From: Umbelopsis isabellina | Taxonomy: Eukaryota; Mucoromycota; Umbelopsidomycetes; Umbelopsidales; Umbelopsidaceae | Direction of reading: 5' to 3' | Length of the DNA stretch: 64,000 bases | NCBI GenBank assembly: GCA_016758905.1 | Contig: JAEPQZ010000012.1 | Location: forward strand, 806,001-870,000 | In this document: positions 1-12,585 of the stretch, piece after piece | How the letters are laid out: every line of letters starts with the position of its first letter | Position numbering within the stretch: the stretch's first letter is position 1 | Program-made: the position numbers and the translations under genes | Notes under the pieces: model-generated | Seen by the model: only the letters and a program-made list of their open reading frames with translations | Told to the model about the DNA's origin: nothing | Databases searched by the model: none

Positions 1-243
1 ACTAAGATGTTCATTCTTAACTTATATCTATTTTTTTACCAGGCCATGCCAGGTTTTTAAAAAAAAAAGTCGACAAGGAGAAGGAGAGAATAAGGCGAAT
101 CCATTGTGCGACCATAAGAATCTAATTCGTGTTACATTGAAACGTAGACAGAAAAGACCTGAACTTCTAGAGCTGTAGCTGTGTTGTTAGTTTATTGTTA
201 TATTCTCGCATTGGTCAATCTTGCTTTATAAATTATTTAAACA

Positions 244-2099
244 ATGTCAAGTGATGTGCCACATTCCTCACTTCAACCCAATGGGCGAAAAAAGGGATCA
301 CATAAACGCAATTCATCCACATCCACCAGTATCACCACAAATGCCACATCTACACACCATCGCAAGCCGTCATATACGTCCAAGAACAGTTCATCCTACC
401 TGAACATGCCGATAAATTTCAAATCACTGGATAGCATTGTACAATCACCCGATGAACCTCAAGGTTATATGCCTCAACTCGTGCTCCCGTCCGAAAGCAG
501 TGACGACTCGCCTCCCCAGTCTTCAACACCTTCCAAACGTGAGCGGTACCAAGCCTATTTCCAGTCATACTCACGACCAAGCAACACCACAAATACCCAC
601 AACTCCAAACCATTGACTCCGTTATCCACTACCCCATCGCTCTCGTTCCGACTGCCTACCTTTCTCAGATACCGATGGCTCCGATTTTTGCTTTTTATCT
701 ATGCCATATTCTCGGTGTGCGTTACGTTTATCCACTTGTTTCAATGGTCATTCAATCAATGGCCAGAGGTTTCAGAAGGTAAGTAGAGTATATGCTCGGT
801 ACCATCGAAGGGTTTGATGGACTAACTCAAGTTTTCGATAGATTTTGCGGCTGTATCCAATTATTCATACATGACGGAGATGTCAGATACGTTGAAATTT
901 TCAAAGTTGTTTTCGGATCAAATGCCACAGAACCTGGAAAACATCACGCCGTACTTTTTACGAGCAACAAGGGATCCTGGAGAATACGACGTTACGATGT
1001 TGACGGTGGTGACAGAGCAAACGGCTGACCATTTAGTGGATCTAGCGGAAACATGGCAGGGTCCGGTGTCGGCTGTGCTGCACATCGAATCTACTTCACA
1101 TATGCCCCCGGACACCACTGCGTTCCTGTTTCAAATGCGTCATCTGCATGAATCCAACCCGTCTATGCGTGCGCACATGGATATCCATCTGATCATCACT
1201 CCACCTCGGGAAAACACCAAATTCTCGCTCCCCATGAACCAAGATCGCAATTTAGCCAGGCTGTTCGCCCGCAGCGAATTCATAGTTTATGTTGATTCAG
1301 ATGTTATGCATATTTCTGATTTGGCCAACACTCTGGCCAGCAAACGCGAGCAATACAGAGATTTCCTTCTCAAAGGCGATGTACTTGTGATTCCGTCCTT
1401 TATACATATCACCGATGAAGAAGAAGGTATTCCGCAGGACAAAAACACAGTGGTGGCTATGATTGAAGCTGGTGAATTAGCCTTGTACGATATGCATCAT
1501 GATTTGAATCTCGGGCCTACGTCGTTGGCTGACTGGAAAGAAAGCGTGACCATGTACCCAGTCGGTAACAAATACAATTACCATTACTCGCCAGTGGCCA
1601 TTATGAGCCGTAACATCCATCCTTGGTGAGTATAATCAAAGCAATCGCAGCAAGTTGTCAATATATCAAAAAGGCTATATAGGCTAACAATGGGTTATTT
1701 ACAGGTGCCCTGAGCGTTTTGTGGATAACTTAGCATCGTGCTTTTTAGGTACCCAGTTATCAGGGGCAAGTTTCTGGGTACTGCCCGATGACTATGTCAT
1801 TCAGTCTCCTATTTTGAAGGAATATCAGCTCAGTCAAGCAGAGGTAATGCTTTTAACTATTATTTTATTTTCAAACACAAGTCCTCAAAACGCGACGTTG
1901 TTATTAACTTGTATGTTATCACCTGCAGATTGAAAGGGAAAAGTTGTTGTACGGTAGATATATCCCAGAAATGTGTGTTCATTACGCGAGAAAGCTGGTC
2001 TCTCTCGATCTGTGGTCATCCTCCAGAGCGTCTCGAATCAAAAATTGGGTCGGCTGCCACAGTTCAAGAAAAACATGGCGCTCACTTACAGCCCCATAG
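244..2099 (+). CDS. LARGE-like type II membrane glycosyltransferase (GT49 family)
   Basis: Four exons (244-778, 842-1625, 1705-1843, 1929-2099) join in frame to 542 aa. A Ser/Thr-rich cytosolic tail of about 145 residues precedes one hydrophobic segment (about 147-167), giving the type II topology of a Golgi glycosyltransferase. The lumenal part has NLARLFARSEFIVYVDSDV with a DSD metal-binding motif (329-331), as in the GT49 module of LARGE and B4GAT1. It probably transfers a sugar from a nucleotide sugar in the Golgi; donor and acceptor cannot be read from sequence. The ATG at 244 is the first in frame and follows an AT-rich leader. Fold and class are fairly secure, the exact substrate is not. 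Confidence 0.8.
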
Positions 2100-2564
2100 A
2101 CGTTTTTTTGGCCAAAATGCAAGAAAGCTTAACAAAAAAACTTGGTTTCCTTTAGTTAAAAGACCGTATTATATATTGCCTTTGTTCTTTATTTTACCTC
2201 TCATGTATCCTCCATCATAGAATTTACGTTGCTATATTGCGCACACGCACTCCTTATAATATGACAGATTTTTCAAAGCATTAATGATCGATTGCAAAAA
2301 TGCCCTGAACGTGGATAGCAATGCCAAATCAGATTAGATACTAAGTAAAACACATTTTCCAAAAACAATGGCACTCCCTTCATGAGACTGTTTTATTTGA
2401 GAGGAGGTGGATCAAGTGGCCATGGCCATGATTTTTGGTGTTCCAAGGAGTCTGCAGTTTCACTTTTTGGGCTCCTAACAGATAAGTGAGTTGTTATAAG
2501 CCATAGCCCTTATTTCTGGGGCTACCCATTTTTTTTTTCTCAATTTGCTTTACTTTGGTTTGTT

Positions 2565-2816
2565 ATGGGTATTGTTCGTAAAGTCAAAAGCAGAATAGAG
2601 ATGTGGCGATTGGACAGGTACACCAAGAGACGATCATGCCAATTTCCTGGGTATGAATATAGAGGTAGGTGATATTGGCCAAGACCCCCGTTAAATAAAT
2701 ATCTAATACTAAAATACTTGCTGAACACAGATGGCGACATGGCGCCTAACTTCAAAGATATATTGAAAAATCGAGAAAAGACTATCAAGTGCTCAGAAAC
2801 CTACAACCTCTCTTGA
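2565..2816 (+). CDS. Candidate small basic protein, two exons
   Basis: A possible 61-aa gene too short for ordinary gene calling. Exon 1 (2565-2664) opens at an ATG after a T-rich tract and encodes a Lys/Arg-rich N terminus starting MGIVRKVKSRIEMWRLDRYT. A GTAGGT donor, a 66-base intron with branch-like CTAAT/ACTAA sequence and an ACAG acceptor lead to exon 2 (2731-2816), ending LKNREKTIKCSETYNLS and TGA. Both exons stay open only when spliced. I do not recognise a family. It is supported by splice signals and residue composition only and could be chance. Confidence 0.42.
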
Positions 2817-3387
2817 CCTGACGTGGGAGCCAAAACCAACTGCTTATTTTACCAGTGTTCCGACCCCACACAGAGATGCGAAAAACATCCTTAGTCTTTT
2901 CTATTTTGTCCCTCTTTCAATTAATTCAAAAGAACACTTTATGCGCTGCAAGTCAGCCCTTCTATCTTTTATCAATTCATGTATCCTATTGCGATTAAAG
3001 CCAACCAAGCTTGAAAATGGATGTAATCTATTTGTTATATTTTACCAGCGTCGGGGAAATGATTGTACCGATGGCTAGGATTACCGATGAATCGTTGTCC
3101 GTCCCGACTTAAGGAGCCCACACCGTTTAAACGACGTGTGAGTTAGGACCGTACAGTTATTATCAAGTAATGATGCGCCTGCAGTTTCTCAATACTTGGC
3201 AATTATGATTCTATGGATGACCATCGCTATGAGTCTAGCAAGAGTAGATAATCTTGGGAAGCGGTATAACTTTCATCATCCGCTGAGCCGGGCGGAAAAA
3301 AATCTTTGGGGACTCCCAATTTCAGTGTTAGACTGTAGGCCTATCAAATTTACTCTTAGCCCTTTCCCTTTCCTTTTACAATACACC
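2817..3387. other. Intergenic region upstream of MPC2
   Basis: No convincing gene. It holds the promoter of the pyruvate carrier gene and an imperfect palindrome around a GTTTAAAC core at about 3117-3140 (CACACC...GTGTG arms). Open frames here overlap the MPC2 start in another phase and look like shadows. Confidence 0.6.
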
Positions 3388-3978
3388 ATGGCCGCACCAG
3401 CAGCAACCCAGAGTGCTTTGCAAAAGTTCATCAACTCACCAGCTGGTCCCAAGACCATCCATTTTTGGGCACCTGCCATGAAATGGGTAAGTTGTTGTGT
3501 TTCTTTCTTGCACGAGCTATGTCCAGACCTAATTTCTAATGAATCGGTCAACCATTACAGGCACTTGTCATTGCTGGAGTGGGTGATCTCAGTCGCCCAG
3601 CTGAAAAGCTTTCTGCTGGACAAAACGCCTGTAAGTAGTCACGACTTTCAGTGATAATATACATTGCCAGGCACAATAGCTCACAATCGCTGATTTTTAT
3701 TTAGCATTGGCTGCTACTGGATTGATCTGGACTCGATATGCCATGGTCATCACTCCTAAGAACTGGACTCTGTGCACTGTCAACGTTTTTGTAGCTGCTA
3801 CTGGCATCACTCAACTTGCCAGAATTTGGAAGTAAGTTCACTGAAGACATTACTGGTAGCTTTCACGCTTTTGTTACATGCCGCTAATCTCTTATTCGTT
3901 TGTAGGTACCGACAAACTGACGAGTACAAGCAAAAGGTTGCAGCAGAAAATGCCGTTGCTGCTGCCTCTAAAGTTTAG
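3388..3978 (+). CDS. MPC2: Mitochondrial pyruvate carrier subunit, MPC2 type
   Basis: Exons 3388-3486, 3561-3630, 3705-3831 and 3906-3978 encode 122 aa, the usual size of an MPC2-like subunit. The protein runs from an N-terminal helix with KTIHFWAPAMKW through LAATGLIWTRYAMVITPKNW to a last hydrophobic segment, all hallmarks of the family. It acts in the inner mitochondrial membrane, pairing with an MPC1 subunit to import pyruvate. MPC1 is not in this window. The ATG is in a CT-rich leader and gives the conserved N terminus. Confidence 0.93.
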
Positions 3979-4293
3979 ACAAATAAGCGCCAATCTAGCA
4001 ACGCCCTTAAAAACCATATCCTGTTCGACTGTTAAATATATATATGTATAAAAACATGCATTGACAAAAGAATAAAAAGGGAAGATTCTTCCAATGTGTA
4101 ACAACTATCAAACAACCACAGCGATCGCAAACCATATAGAATAAATGTTTATGGCTAGAGAAGGAGACGTCCTAATATATGGAGATAAATATAAATGGTG
4201 GCCACGGTTGAAATATGGAATTATGAATATTAGAAAGCACTATATGAATAGGCATCGCTAAATTGAGTAACATAGGTAGACATTTGGTTAAAT

Positions 4294-6563
4294 CTAAGTC
4301 GTAGTAGCTGCTTGACCGTTATTTTCACCGGCTGGCTCGCCTTGTGTGGGCTTGAAGCCTCCAATGTATGCATGCTGAGGTTTGGGTGAAGATAAAGGTG
4401 GGTCTTGTCGAACGATAGTGGATGGTTTGGCAGTAGCTTCTTCAAACGAATCGTCACTATCAGAGTCATATGTGTGATGCAGAACATCGGTATCAGGAAG
4501 TGGCGATCTAGGCGGACTATGCGTGGGCGACAAAGATGTGGAGGAGGACGAATCATCACGGAATTGAACGTGATTAACGTTGGGTTCTGTAGGCTCTTCC
4601 TCAACAAGATGCTTTGTATCGCTTGAAATGGGAGGTCCCGCTTCACGGTAATTCTCGGGCGGATAAGAGGATTGCTCATTGCCATTAGTAGGAGGGGCAA
4701 TATCAAATGTTCGTACGTCCATAGGAACACCGGCAGGAACAGGAGCTGGTCCTTGAGGAGGACGGTTGGCCAGTTCTTTCAACTGTTCATACCATGCTTG
4801 CTGATCCTCATAGGAATTGGCCCGCAAGGTAAACGTTCGTTCGCGGTTGATAACACCCACCGTGTTGCGGCCCCGTATTTCAATATTATAACCATTCTTG
4901 CCACCCTCCAAAGTCGTGACTGTTGTACTTGGAATGTACATGGACAGCTCAGGATCAGCATTGTCATCTGGCCTAAATTCATGAAGATAGCCAGCAGGCG
5001 TCAAAAAGTAGAAGCGTTCATTGTAACTGCGCATTACCACCGTTTTACGGCTAAGCTTGCCCTTCTTCAAAACTTGCACAAGAGGGTCATGTTTGTTAGG
5101 ATACTCGATGAGGCGGTAATCCTTGAACCCTGCATCTTCTCGCACCAACTGGTCTCCATGTTTGGATACAAACTCATTCCATTCTGTGTCGGGTTGTAGA
5201 GAATCCAAAACGGTTAGAACTGAGTCGCCATTGGACTTTTGATTATAAATGTCTTTTGCACGACGTTCATAAAACGTTCGTACAGCTGATTTGGCATTTT
5301 CTACAATAGATCGTTCAAACGTGGCTATCTCGCGTTGTAACGAGATCATACGCTCATGCAATCGATTCTCCTCTTCAATCTGCTCCTTGAGTTGCTTCAA
5401 CACATCTAATCCGAGATATCAAAATATTTAGTCGAACAGTTCCTTCCGGTGCATTAATAATATGGGGTCCATTACACAGTGTACTTACGAAGATTAGCTA
5501 GCCAAGGATCATGTGATATCTGCTGATTGGGCTGCTGTTGGTGAGCAAGTGCACAGATTTTATCCAGACTTGCCATGGCTTTTTTTGTTTGATCCATTTC
5601 CTTCCAAAGCGTATCAACATGCAACTTTTCGTCGTTCTTCATATCACGCATGCGATCCTTTATCTCCTTTTTCAGCCTGGCTAATGCAGGAAGTACGTTC
5701 TCATTGATAAACTTGACAAAATCTTCATGGTCGTTAGCCACATTTCTAGATCCTTCTCTAAGCGCTATGCAGAGATCCTGAACGCCATTCTGTTCTTTAA
5801 AATGCTGGTTTGTATCGCGGAATGGCAACTGAATTGTGCCAGCCACTCGCTGGTAGTTCTTGCAAGTCATGATCTCGGCTCGAACGATCTCATCAAAGTA
5901 TTCTATAAGCATCTTTATCATGATGCGCCATGCATCGAGGCGGATAATCAGAACTTCTGCGGGGTTGATGCCGCTTTCTGAATTCGAGTTGAACGAGCCA
6001 GCGTTAGGTCGAGACATCGACGAAGATTTTCGAGATATCGAATTGCTCTTATGCTGTGGGGGGCGGAATACGGGCGGTGGCTCATATCCTTTCCCATCTG
6101 GCGGCAAACTGTGCGCAGTGTTCATCAGAACTTTGCTATCGCGAAAGCCGGGATCTCTAGGTGGATCAGTGGATGACCTATTGGAAGTGAATTGCTGTTT
6201 TTCCTGCGGCATCTGTTGATATACAGGTGGCTGTTGCTGTTGCTGTTGTACCTTTTGTTGCTGAGGCAGTTGTTGCGGTTGTTGCGGTTGCTGCTGTTGT
6301 TGCTGTTGAGGCGGAGGTGGTTGAGTCTGTCTTAGAGCAGCAAACTGACGCGGTGCTTCTGGCGAGGTGGGCTCGGATGCTACAGGACCCGGTTGACCGG
6401 TGGCTGCAGTAGGCGGTAAAGAGTTGCGATTGTTGTTACGACGCAGTGATAAACCTCTTTTCACAGGTCGATTGTCCGTTTCAACTGGAACCGCTATGAC
6501 GTTGTCAAAGTGCTCGGTAAACCGGCCGGTGCTAGAGGACTTTTGATGCCCCTTTACACTCAT
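4294..6563 (-). CDS. SLM1: SLM1/SLM2-like F-BAR and PH domain protein (TORC2 effector)
   Basis: Two exons, read from 6563 down: 6563-5489 and 5405-4294, giving 728 aa. The first about 190 residues are low complexity with a Gln/Pro run (about 80-115). Next comes an F-BAR-like helical region starting near GINPAEVLIIRLDAWRIMIK, split by the intron, then a PH domain with KGKLSRKTVVMRSYNERFYF and TFTLRANSYEDQQAWYEQL. The acidic Ser-rich tail resembles Slm proteins, which bind PI(4,5)P2 at the plasma membrane and couple TORC2 to actin and sphingolipid control. I could not identify a calcineurin-docking motif at the C terminus. Confidence 0.87.
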
Positions 6564-9497
6564 TGAAATTTTCTTGTTTTACAGGTGTGGATAGCAAGCA
6601 GTGTTTAAACTATAGCCAAAATATAAAAGCCAAAATTAAAGAAGAAGGATTAGAGAATAAGAAAGAGAAAACGGTTATCCCTTGTTATATGGTTTTTGCT
6701 GGAGACGCCTCTTCTCTTTCCAGATGCCCAAAAAAGGGGAAAACCGCGACGTCAGATGAGCTAGCTGAGGTATAGCCAAAATTATATTCGTGCAACGTCT
6801 TCCACTGAAAAAGGTTATCTATTTCTAGCAAATCCGTGGTATGGAAGTGATGCAATAGCAGTTGAATTGTTTGACGGTAGTTTACAAGTTTGAAGGGATG
6901 ATGGGTTCTCTGAAAGTGTACATGAGCACAGGCCAAAACATTGCAACACTTTTGCAGGAGCAAAAAATTCCTGCGTTCGATCCTTGCCGTCCAGGCCCCT
7001 TATAAAGACGAGCATGTATCCATACTGTCCACAGTTGTCCGTGTAGGAGCTGTGGCTCACGGCTAAAACTTCATTTAGCTACACATGATATTTGACATAC
7101 GACATGGTTCATCTTGAGTGACTAGTATTTACTGTGCTGAGAATTAAGCATGGAAATTCGCGCAAAATTTTACAAGCAGAACAGTAAGCTATGTCAATGG
7201 TTGTTGAGCGCTTCTTCATCTTTTAAACAACTGAAAGCAGCCACACGTAGCAGACTCTAGGACATATTACCATTCATGGACATGCCAAGAAATGCCAGGG
7301 TTCCGCAACACAAGGCAAAAAGATTAAAGAAGCTGGTGCAATTGGTGGCTATTGGTGGTTATAAACAAAGCGTTGAGTGCGCCACTATCTGACAAAATGG
7401 GCTTGCTCTGCTTTGCTAGCTCTAACCCAATAGTCCATACATGATATCATTAGCCCAAGGTGCCGGATAGTACCATGGCAATACAGGAAAATGTTTGCTT
7501 CTTAGCGGTAAACCATCGCGTTATATATGCATCATGACTACCGCTTATACCGCATCCAGTGCTGGTGAGCCATGCACTTGGTACCAAAGCAAAACCCGAT
7601 CAGCGAGTACAAAACCGTAGTATTGGCAGTAGTAAGCTACAGTACTGTGCGATTAAATCGCCTAAAAACGCTCAAGAGCGCAAAGGCTGAATAAATTTAC
7701 AGCTGTAGGTGGTTAATTTTGTGGGCAGATTAAAACTGCAGGAGTTGTGAGGTAGACAGCTCGTAGGCGGGGTTTTAAAGCAAATATCTGAGCCAAATAA
7801 AAAGTTAGTGAGATGTCGACAATATGCTGTATGTAATATTACGATCTGGTATGTAATTGTTGCGAAACAAGTATGCAGCAAAAAATGTTAACCATTAAAA
7901 AAAAATGGTAACGAATGCATGGCAAGCTTACAATATGTCGGCCTACAATATAAGCATAGATGATGATATCATGTATATGATTTTCAGATGCATGGTCCAT
8001 GCCCAGCGAAGTAATATTTGTACACAAAATATAAATATGCTGCAAGATAATACATCACTGTGTGTAAAGTTTTTAGTTTGCAACGCATTCTAAGTGCGAA
8101 GCTGGCCACAATATCCCGACGCGGACAACGTCTCATTCTCAGCCCCAAGTGCGAATGGTGGAACTCTTTATTCAAGAAAGCAGGGCACCAGCATAAAAAA
8201 TTCTAGTTCAGCCGCAGCAGCTGAGAAGTTTAAAACTAAAAAAGCATAAGCTTATCTTACAAGGGCAAAAAGAGTATGCATGGTATCATCTCTGCTGACC
8301 ATAAAAGACACTGTAATAGAATTTAGGCCAGGAACGCCAAGTTCTAGGCATCCAAAAAAAACTTATTGGCGGTCGTAAAAGTCAGTAATGGTCGTGGAGT
8401 TTACCATTTTAAGCCTCCTTCATTAAACAAGGCATGCACGCAACTAGGCTCTGTTAGATCGAAAGTTTACTCAGTTAGATAGAATGAGAATGAAAAACCA
8501 GTTAAACCTAACTTTTTTTTTTAGTTGGGCACTCTACTGAGTGGCGAACATCAGTCCGTTTCACTTTTGGTATTGCTACCCAGGCTGCATTGCAAATACC
8601 TTAAACAAGATGGGTATTCAGTAATGTTAACGTTACGAAAATTGACGCGATCCTTGACCTACTAAATACGTCAAAAACCAAACAGGATCATTCGATGTCG
8701 GGAATGAATTCAGCACTAATCTCACCTTTTCCGGGCAAAAGCAAGTTGCAGATGAGACTGTCTTGCTGAAGCTCATGGAAAAAGAGGTTTATTTTGGGGG
8801 ATCGCCGCTATCGTAGATTCCAAAAAGAAAAAAGCTTATTAAATTATATTTCTGGGCAGTCGGGGAGGGAGGCTTACAGGCAAGGATAACTCTAAAAATT
8901 TGGTGGGATATCGACTAAAAATTTTGCTGGGATATCGATTAGAAAAAATAGCGCAGATTTGTAATTTTCCTCATGTTTTTCACAACCCAGTTTTGTAGTT
9001 GTGAGAGCCCAAAAAGGAAGAAAATAATTTCAATATCAGAAACATGGCCAAAGTAAAAACACCCATCCGATTCTTTTGAACCCATCTCCCCCCGTCAGGT
9101 ACCAGCTATTGTACATAGAAGCAGAAAGAACGATGGCTAAAAGTGCGGAGTCAATTTTTATTAACAAGGAGTTGTGTTGAGCGACAAAGACTAAGCTCGG
9201 CTGAGATGAATGGTAGGACACGCGGATATTCTATTTTTTTCTTTTTCACTTTTGTGTCTTCGTAGGTTTTTCATATGATATTCGAGGAAAATAGGTTGCT
9301 TAGCTCGTGCATGAAGCAATGGGGGTTGGGCAAGGATATCGACACAGCAGGTTTTATCGGTGGTGCAACCGTAGTGCTTTTACTCGTGTGAGGTTTTAAA
9401 ACCAGTCAAGGTAGCCAGGAAATTCTCCATTATACCTTTTTATTTTCCCTGCTGCAAGGGGATTATCTCTCTTGCCTTTCCTTTTTAATAATCTGCA
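6564..9497. other. Long gene-free intergenic region
   Basis: About 2.9 kb between the divergent SLM-like and ceramidase genes. Short open frames show neither family resemblance nor a coherent splice pattern. It contains homopolymer tracts and a degenerate 26-base direct repeat (about 8893-8943, units TAAAAATTTGGTGGGATATC / TAAAAATTTTGCTGGGATATC-like). The last 60 bases are CT-rich leader of the ceramidase gene. Confidence 0.6.
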
Positions 9498-10898
9498 ATG
9501 CCCAGCAACATTGGATATTGGGGACCTGTCACCAGTTCGGTGGACTGGTGAGTTGCGACTCTATCAATTGGAGTATTGGGGGGGGGTGAGAGTATAATGC
9601 CTTAAACTACGTCCAATTCGCATTATTTTAGGTGTGAAGAAAATTACGCACATAGTTACTATGTGGCGGAATGGTGGAATTCAATTTCGGTAAATGGGCC
9701 ATTAGCTTTGGTGTATTATAGAGTTTTTATTACCATGATGTTTGCAATATGTTCTAATATCGGAACAGAGTGTAGCTATGATCGTCCAAGGTCTATTGGG
9801 TATCTACCTCCATCATGGATCTATGGGTTATAAGATTACATTCTCTTATCTTTTAACCATGATTGTTGGCGTGGGCAGGTAGGCCTAGAGAGAACGAGTT
9901 GAAGTTGAACAGCGAAGTCTGTTACTTCGTTATAATAGTATCTGACAGACAAAGCTTATTTCAGTACCATGTTTCATGCAACCTTGCTTCATCAATATCA
10001 AATGTGGGATGAGGTAAACTAATTGGTCTATGACCATATCATACCACGCCATGGCCAAAGGCAAATTCCCCTATTTATTTTTTTGACCATATTTTTGTGT
10101 TTTTGACCCCAGTTACCGATGGTATGGAACGCCTGCTACTTATTATGGGTATTACTAGATGAACGAGAGCTGGCCAACCGCGCTGTGACTGTCGGAATTG
10201 CGGTATATTGTGCAGTTTTCACTTGGCTCTGTCATGTTGCACAAGGCAGTGTTCAATTTTACACTTTTCAAGCCAGGTACGTCACCGCCTGCTTGCTTAA
10301 TTTATTTGGGGGGACCACAAGGGAAAAAAGGACGAGCAGGAGAACATGCAGCAAAAGAAAAGAAATGATGGGTGTTTTTTTTCACCATGAAAAAAAAAAA
10401 AGACATTACCATCTCACGCACGTTTCATGGTTATAGTTTTGGTGTCATGATGTGGGCCTGCCTCTATCTTGTTTGGAAAAAGTATGGAAGGACCAGCAAC
10501 GAAGCCAACCGCAAACTATTCAGACAAGGCGCCATGTTACTTGTTGCGGCTATTTCTGTTTGGCTGTTCGATAGCAATTTCTGTTTTGTGTATCAATACG
10601 TGCCTAATCCTCAACTACATGCCTTTTGGCACGTTCTGGTGAGTTTTTAGTGGTGGTGGGGAGAATGTACGGTTACGCACAAAAAATGTTCATTTAGTAC
10701 TAAAACACAACTTTTCTCCAACATCATCAGATGAGTACTAGTTTGCACTACTTTTACGTAGCTTGTGCCTGGGCTAGCAATCTTAGTCCTGGAGTTAAGC
10801 ACATCCAGTATCTATATGGCATAGTACCTTATCTTTGTGTTTCAGGGCAATCCAATTCAAGCCACGACAAAAAGAGTTTAAAAAATAAGGCCATCTGA
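9498..10898 (+). CDS. YPC1: Alkaline ceramidase (YPC1/YDC1/ACER family)
   Basis: Seven exons (9498-9547, 9632-9689, 9769-9878, 9965-10013, 10113-10276, 10437-10638, 10731-10898) encode 266 aa, the family length. The start GYWGPVTSSVDWCEENY is diagnostic. Other signature parts of the CREST metal-hydrolase core follow: STMFHATL, WDELPMVWN, an Asp in LFDSNFC and the HAFWH pair. About seven membrane segments are expected, in ER or Golgi. The enzyme hydrolyses (phyto/dihydro)ceramide to sphingoid base and fatty acid. Six introns in 800 coding bases is dense even here. The SLM-like gene next door also belongs to sphingolipid signalling, perhaps by chance. Confidence 0.92.
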
Positions 10899-11655
10899 GT
10901 TGGAAATTATAGAGTTTTTTATTTATAAAACTTTTTTTTGGGGTGCACATACAAACCGCGGCCGTTTTTGGTTTCTCTTTGCATGTCTCAAGGCCCATCC
11001 CATCACACACAGGGTCTAAATGCGAAACGATCGATTGGTTTGGGAAAAATAAATGAGGAGTTTGAGACCACCAGTAATAGAGGAGTGCGTATATTTATAT
11101 TTAAACGAGCCGGTTGCAAAGAAACCTTAGGGGAAACAACCTTATTGGCAGAGAATATATGCTAACTAACACAGTAGATTGTAAAAAATAAGATTGGGTT
11201 ACAGTACATTGGAAAAATAGGATTGGGTCCAGACTCTAAGGCATTTTGACTTTTTGTGATCATCATTACATCAGAATTAGTGGGATGGGGGGGTACTAAA
11301 CGCTGCCACATCGATCCGCATTTTCAGAAATATCGATATGGAAAGAATGGGCAATTAAAAAAAAAGCCCATAATTTTTTTTCTTTTAGCGTGTTTTCCTG
11401 TGTGAGTGACTTAATCATGATCTAATGGCCCAGCGAGCTTATTATTTTTTTTATAAGCATTTGCTGTGCCTGTTTTTACCGTTCCAAAAAGCTTAGCTTT
11501 TTTTCATTTTTTCTTCTTTCGCTTTCTCTTCTCTCTTTTCCTTCTCTGTCGCTCTCTCTCTCTCTCTCTCTCTCTTTTGCTTCCATTCTCTTGCAAAAAC
11601 ATCAAAGTTTGCTTCAACCCTTCCACGCCCTTTCAACAAAAGAAAAACTCGAATA
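10899..11655. promoter_or_regulatory. 5' region of the WOPR regulator with CT-rich leader
   Basis: Long upstream region without genes. From about 11480 to 11600 it becomes strongly pyrimidine-rich, including a perfect (CT)12 run at 11552-11575, and reaches the ATG at 11656. Such tracts commonly mark transcription starts in fungi. Assignment is by position and composition only. Confidence 0.5.
11552..11575 (+). repeat. (CT)12 microsatellite
   Basis: Perfect dinucleotide run about 80 bases before the WOPR start codon, inside a longer CT-rich leader. Confidence 0.95.
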
Positions 11656-12585
11656 ATGGAAACGTACTTTGGCCATATTAAATCGCCCCATGATGCTTTG
11701 ATTGTGTTTGAAGCTTGTCGTCGAGGTTTATTTCATCGTATCCAACGCAGATTGGCAGAAAAAGAACGAGTTCATATTCGATCTGGTTCTGTCTTTGCTT
11801 GGGATGAACGTGAAGCTGGTATGCGCCGCTGGACTGATGGCCGTACCTGGTCCCCTTCACGAGTATCTGGTAGTTTCTTGACTTACCGTGAGCTCGATAC
11901 TCGTTGTCGTCGCCGAGCCACATCGCAAGGTTCCAGTGATGATGAGAAGCCTACAAGCAAGGCTAGCAGTGCTTGTTCGTATAAACATGATGGTTTGATT
12001 AAGCAAAGCTTTTCTATCTGCACTGCCACAGGTCAAAAGCTTCATCTTATCTCATACTACACTAAGCCTGATATTCTCACTGGTCGTATTCGAACTCCTT
12101 CGTCTGACCCTGCTTTGAAGCATATCGTGGTTCCCAAAGGCTTATACCCTGAAGTCAATCCACTGGATACGCATCCCACTACCATACCCATGTATCCCAT
12201 GCGTCAAAACTCGTCTTCATCCGATGTGTCTATGATGGAATCTACCCCCATGGCTATTGACAACGGCCCTCCCACTTCACAACACGCACCACAGCATATG
12301 ATCTCGTCCTCACCGCCTTCACTTAGTGCATCCCCTTTCACATCAGAAGATGAAGACTTGAACGAGATCCATACACCCAACTCATCGATATCCTTCAGTC
12401 GTACTCCATCATATGAGCGAAAACCTTCCGAACCTCATCGGTTTGCTGCATTCAAAGCCCCTGATGTCCTAGAAGAGCCTCATCATCCTTACGCATTGCC
12501 GGTTGCTGATATCCCGTGGGGACGTTTACCTTCTTCAGAAGATGAAAGACAACTCAAGGTGCTGGAACGACAATTTCGCATATAA
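11656..12585 (+). CDS. WOPR-domain transcription regulator (Gti1/Pac2 family)
   Basis: Intronless 309-aa frame. The N terminus METYFGHIKSPHDALIVFEA opens WOPRa, followed by RSGSVFAWDEREAGMRRWTDG and WSPSRVSGSF. After a loop rich in Arg and Ser comes WOPRb, ending SYYTKPDILTGRIRTP. This is the DNA-binding fold of Wor1, Ryp1, Sge1 and Pac2. The C-terminal 140 residues are Ser/Pro-rich and probably disordered. These proteins control dimorphism, sporulation and mating in other fungi; the target here is unknown. A long upstream region suggests complex regulation. Confidence 0.93.
   Translation: METYFGHIKSPHDALIVFEACRRGLFHRIQRRLAEKERVHIRSGSVFAWDEREAGMRRWTDGRTWSPSRVSGSFLTYRELDTRCRRRATSQGSSDDEKPTSKASSACSYKHDGLIKQSFSICTATGQKLHLISYYTKPDILTGRIRTPSSDPALKHIVVPKGLYPEVNPLDTHPTTIPMYPMRQNSSSSDVSMMESTPMAIDNGPPTSQHAPQHMISSSPPSLSASPFTSEDEDLNEIHTPNSSISFSRTPSYERKPSEPHRFAAFKAPDVLEEPHHPYALPVADIPWGRLPSSEDERQLKVLERQFRI

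Noticed and set aside
3117-3140. Imperfect palindrome around GTTTAAAC upstream of MPC2.
   Set aside because: Could be a binding site, but there is a single copy and no known factor for it, so it is only noted.
7984-8175. Minus-strand frame with a HLGLRMRRCPRR block resembling part of a zinc knuckle.
   Set aside because: No ATG, incomplete Cys/His set and no usable splice sites; too weak even for a relic call.
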